From the NCBI GenBank assembly GCA_903908065.1, contig CAIVQO010000043.1, forward strand, positions 46,686 through 110,685: DNA of 64,000 nt. The letters are read 5' to 3'. Origin of the DNA: an uncultured beta proteobacterium. Its GTDB lineage: Bacteria; Pseudomonadota; Gammaproteobacteria; Burkholderiales; Rhodocyclaceae. Of this stretch, positions 62,560-64,000 are shown in pieces. Under the pieces are notes generated by a model. It ran no database searches, was not told the origin of the DNA, and saw only the letters and a list, made by a program, of their open reading frames with translations. The first letter of the stretch is position 1. Every line of letters begins with the position of its first letter. Position numbers and translations under genes: made by a program.

Positions 62560-63819
62560 ATGCACCTATCCGAGCTCAAAGCCCATCACGTCAGCCAATT
62601 GCTGGAGATGGCGGCCGCCAACAACATCGAAGGCGCCAATCGCCTGCGCAAGCAGGAACTGATTTACGCCCTGCTCAAGAACCAGGCCAAGAAAGGGGAA
62701 ACCATCTTCGGCGATGGCGTCCTCGAAATTCTCCCTGACGGCTTTGGTTTCTTGCGTGCGCCCGAGGAGTCCTACCTTGCCAGCACCGACGACATCTACA
62801 TCAGCCCGAGCCAGGTGCGCCGCTTCAACCTGCATTCCGGCGACACCATCGAAGGCGAGATCCGCACCCCCAAGGACGGCGAACGCTACTTCGCCTTGGT
62901 CAAAGTGGACAAGGTCAACGGTGAATCGCCCGAGGCCTCGAAGCACAAGATCCTGTTCGAGAACCTGACCCCGCTGCACCCGACCGAGCACTTGCGCCTG
63001 GAACGCGACATCAAGAGCGAGGAAAACATCACCAGCCGCGTGATCGACATGATCGCCCCCATCGGCAAAGGCCAGCGCGGCCTGCTGGTCGCCAGCCCGA
63101 AGAGCGGCAAGACGGTGATGATGCAGCACATTGCCCACGCCATCACCGCCAACCATCCCGACGTCACGCTGATGGTGTTGCTGATCGACGAGCGCCCCGA
63201 GGAAGTAACCGAGATGTTGCGCACGGTCAAGGGCGAGGTCATCGCCTCGACCTTCGACGAACCGGCCACGCGCCACGTCCAAGTCGCTGAAATGGTGATC
63301 GAAAAGGCCAAACGCCTGGTCGAGCACAAGCGCGACGTGGTAATCCTGCTCGACTCCATTACCCGCCTGGCACGCGCCTACAACACGGTGCAGCCTGCCT
63401 CCGGCAAGGTATTGACCGGCGGCGTCGATGCCAATGCCCTGCAAAAGCCCAAGCGTTTCTTCGGCGCCGCGCGCAATATCGAGGAAGGCGGCTCGCTGAC
63501 CATCATTGCTACCGCCCTGATCGAAACCGGATCGCGCATGGACGACGTGATTTATGAGGAATTCAAGGGCACCGGCAACATGGAAATTCACCTGGAGCGC
63601 AAGATGGCCGAAAAGCGGGTCTATCCGGCGATCAACGTGAATCGCTCCGGTACCCGCCGCGAGGAGTTGCTGCTGGTTCCGGCCGTGCTGCAAAAGATGT
63701 GGATCCTGCGCAAGCTCCTGTACAACATGGACGACATGGAAGCCATGGAATTCCTGCTCGACAAGGTCAAGGCCACCAAGAACAACGGCGAGTTCTTCGA
63801 CGCCATGCGCCAGCGCTGA
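62560..63819 (+). CDS. rho: Transcription termination factor Rho
   Basis: A 419-residue hexameric RNA-dependent ATPase. The N-terminal SAP-like helices read [22 protein letters not shown]. The RNA-binding cold-shock-like domain follows ([33 protein letters not shown]). Walker A is [12 protein letters not shown], Walker B is [16 protein letters not shown], and the Q-loop/R-loop lies in [29 protein letters not shown] precedes the ATG. It is full length for the E. coli-type protein. Confidence 0.98.
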   Translation: MHLSELKAHHVSQLLEMAAANNIEGANRLRKQELIYALLKNQAKKGETIFGDGVLEILPDGFGFLRAPEESYLASTDDIYISPSQVRRFNLHSGDTIEGEIRTPKDGERYFALVKVDKVNGESPEASKHKILFENLTPLHPTEHLRLERDIKSEENITSRVIDMIAPIGKGQRGLLVASPKSGKTVMMQHIAHAITANHPDVTLMVLLIDERPEEVTEMLRTVKGEVIASTFDEPATRHVQVAEMVIEKAKRLVEHKRDVVILLDSITRLARAYNTVQPASGKVLTGGVDANALQKPKRFFGAARNIEEGGSLTIIATALIETGSRMDDVIYEEFKGTGNMEIHLERKMAEKRVYPAINVNRSGTRREELLLVPAVLQKMWILRKLLYNMDDMEAMEFLLDKVKATKNNGEFFDAMRQR

Positions 63820-63854
63820 TCGGCCTGGGACATCCGGTTGCGCCGATCCGGAGA

Positions 63855-63883
63855 TTGCAAGTCCCTGCGGATTAGAGGATAAT
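63855..63883 (+). promoter_or_regulatory. Promoter of rpmE
   Basis: TTGCAA and GATAAT are 17 bp apart, about 60 bp upstream of the L31 start codon. Good spacing and near-consensus hexamers support a sigma70 promoter in the rho-rpmE gap. Confidence 0.6.
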
Positions 63884-63944
63884 GTTGAGTTCTGTCGGCT
63901 CGCCAAATTCACGGGCCGCGCTTGCAACCGAAAAGGACACCCAA

Positions 63945-64000
63945 ATGAAAGACGGAATCCACCCGAAGTACAGCGAGATCGACGTCACCTGCAGCTGCGG
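63945..64000 (+). CDS. rpmE: 50S ribosomal protein L31, N-terminal part (cut by window edge)
   Basis: The first 18 codons read MKDGIHPKYSEIDVTCSC, the start of the cysteine-bearing (zinc-type) L31. AAAGGA lies about 8 nt before the ATG. The gene follows rho, its usual neighbour in betaproteobacteria. Confidence 0.92.
   Translation, partial: MKDGIHPKYSEIDVTCSC

Noticed and set aside
63820..63854. Terminator after rho
   Set aside because: ATCGGC and GCCGAT can pair over a long loop, but the stem is only 6 bp and there is no T-run.
1..64000. tRNA, rRNA, insertion sequences, prophage or attachment sites
   Set aside because: Gaps between genes are short and none shows a cloverleaf, transposase, integrase or flanking direct repeats.

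Overview
The window is a dense, high-G+C stretch of a betaproteobacterial chromosome. Sampled coding lines run about 60-63% G+C. A member of the Rhodocyclales or a close relative is my inference, from gene order and product types. Supporting blocks are alaA-hom-thrC, rpsF-priB-rpsR-rplI followed by dnaB, leuC-leuD-leuB-asd-fimV-truA-trpF-trpB-trpA-accD-folC-SPOR-cvpA-purF-metZ, and trxA-rho-rpmE. I see no rRNA, tRNA, CRISPR array, insertion sequence or prophage. The only mobile element is an intein inside dnaB.

Layout. Positions 1-3163 (minus) hold threonine/alanine metabolism: alaA, an acetyltransferase, hom and the 5' end of thrC. Positions 3428-11270 (plus) hold a tightly overlapped operon for 4-amino-4-deoxy-L-arabinose (Ara4N) modification of lipid A: a Mth938-like gene, arnT, one SMR-type flippase subunit, arnB, arnC, an arnA split into two genes, arnD and bcp. 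A PIN-PhoH protein follows. Positions 12828-18244 (minus) hold dnaB with a 350-residue class 3 type intein in its P-loop, preceded by two surface-polysaccharide genes. These sit between dnaB and the rpsF-priB-rpsR-rplI operon (18563-19995).

Positions 20108-25643 hold rRNA modification genes (rluF-like, rlmJ) and an ABC/HlyD type I secretion pair without a visible outer-membrane protein or substrate. Positions 25850-28792 hold prpE and an AcuI-type reductase, which fit propionate/acrylate handling. Positions 28950-33789 hold an NlpC/P60 hydrolase and an iron(III) ABC transporter (fbpA; fbpB and fbpC divergent) with Fur-box-like sites, with a dual-CDGSH Fe-S protein among them. Positions 33786-41541 hold two N-degron transferases (aat, bpt), a thioesterase, cysS, a TPR protein paired with an L,D-transpeptidase, two cyclophilins and lpxH.

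Positions 41538-61869 (minus) form a long biosynthetic array: methionine, purine, folate, fatty-acid, tryptophan, leucine, aspartate-family and aromatic pathways, plus fimV, truA and fdxA. Positions 62050-64000 (plus) hold trxA, rho and the start of rpmE.

The most interesting signals are these: (1) the dnaB intein, which starts with Ala and carries the W/C/T triplet of class 3 inteins plus an apparently intact LAGLIDADG endonuclease; (2) four GTGCA repeats at exactly 11-bp steps just upstream of dnaB, resembling phased DnaA boxes; (3) a perfect 16-bp palindrome between the -35 and -10 of the likely fimV promoter; (4) Fur-box-like sites in the iron-transport promoters; (5) neighbouring TPR and L,D-transpeptidase genes that share a C-terminal domain.
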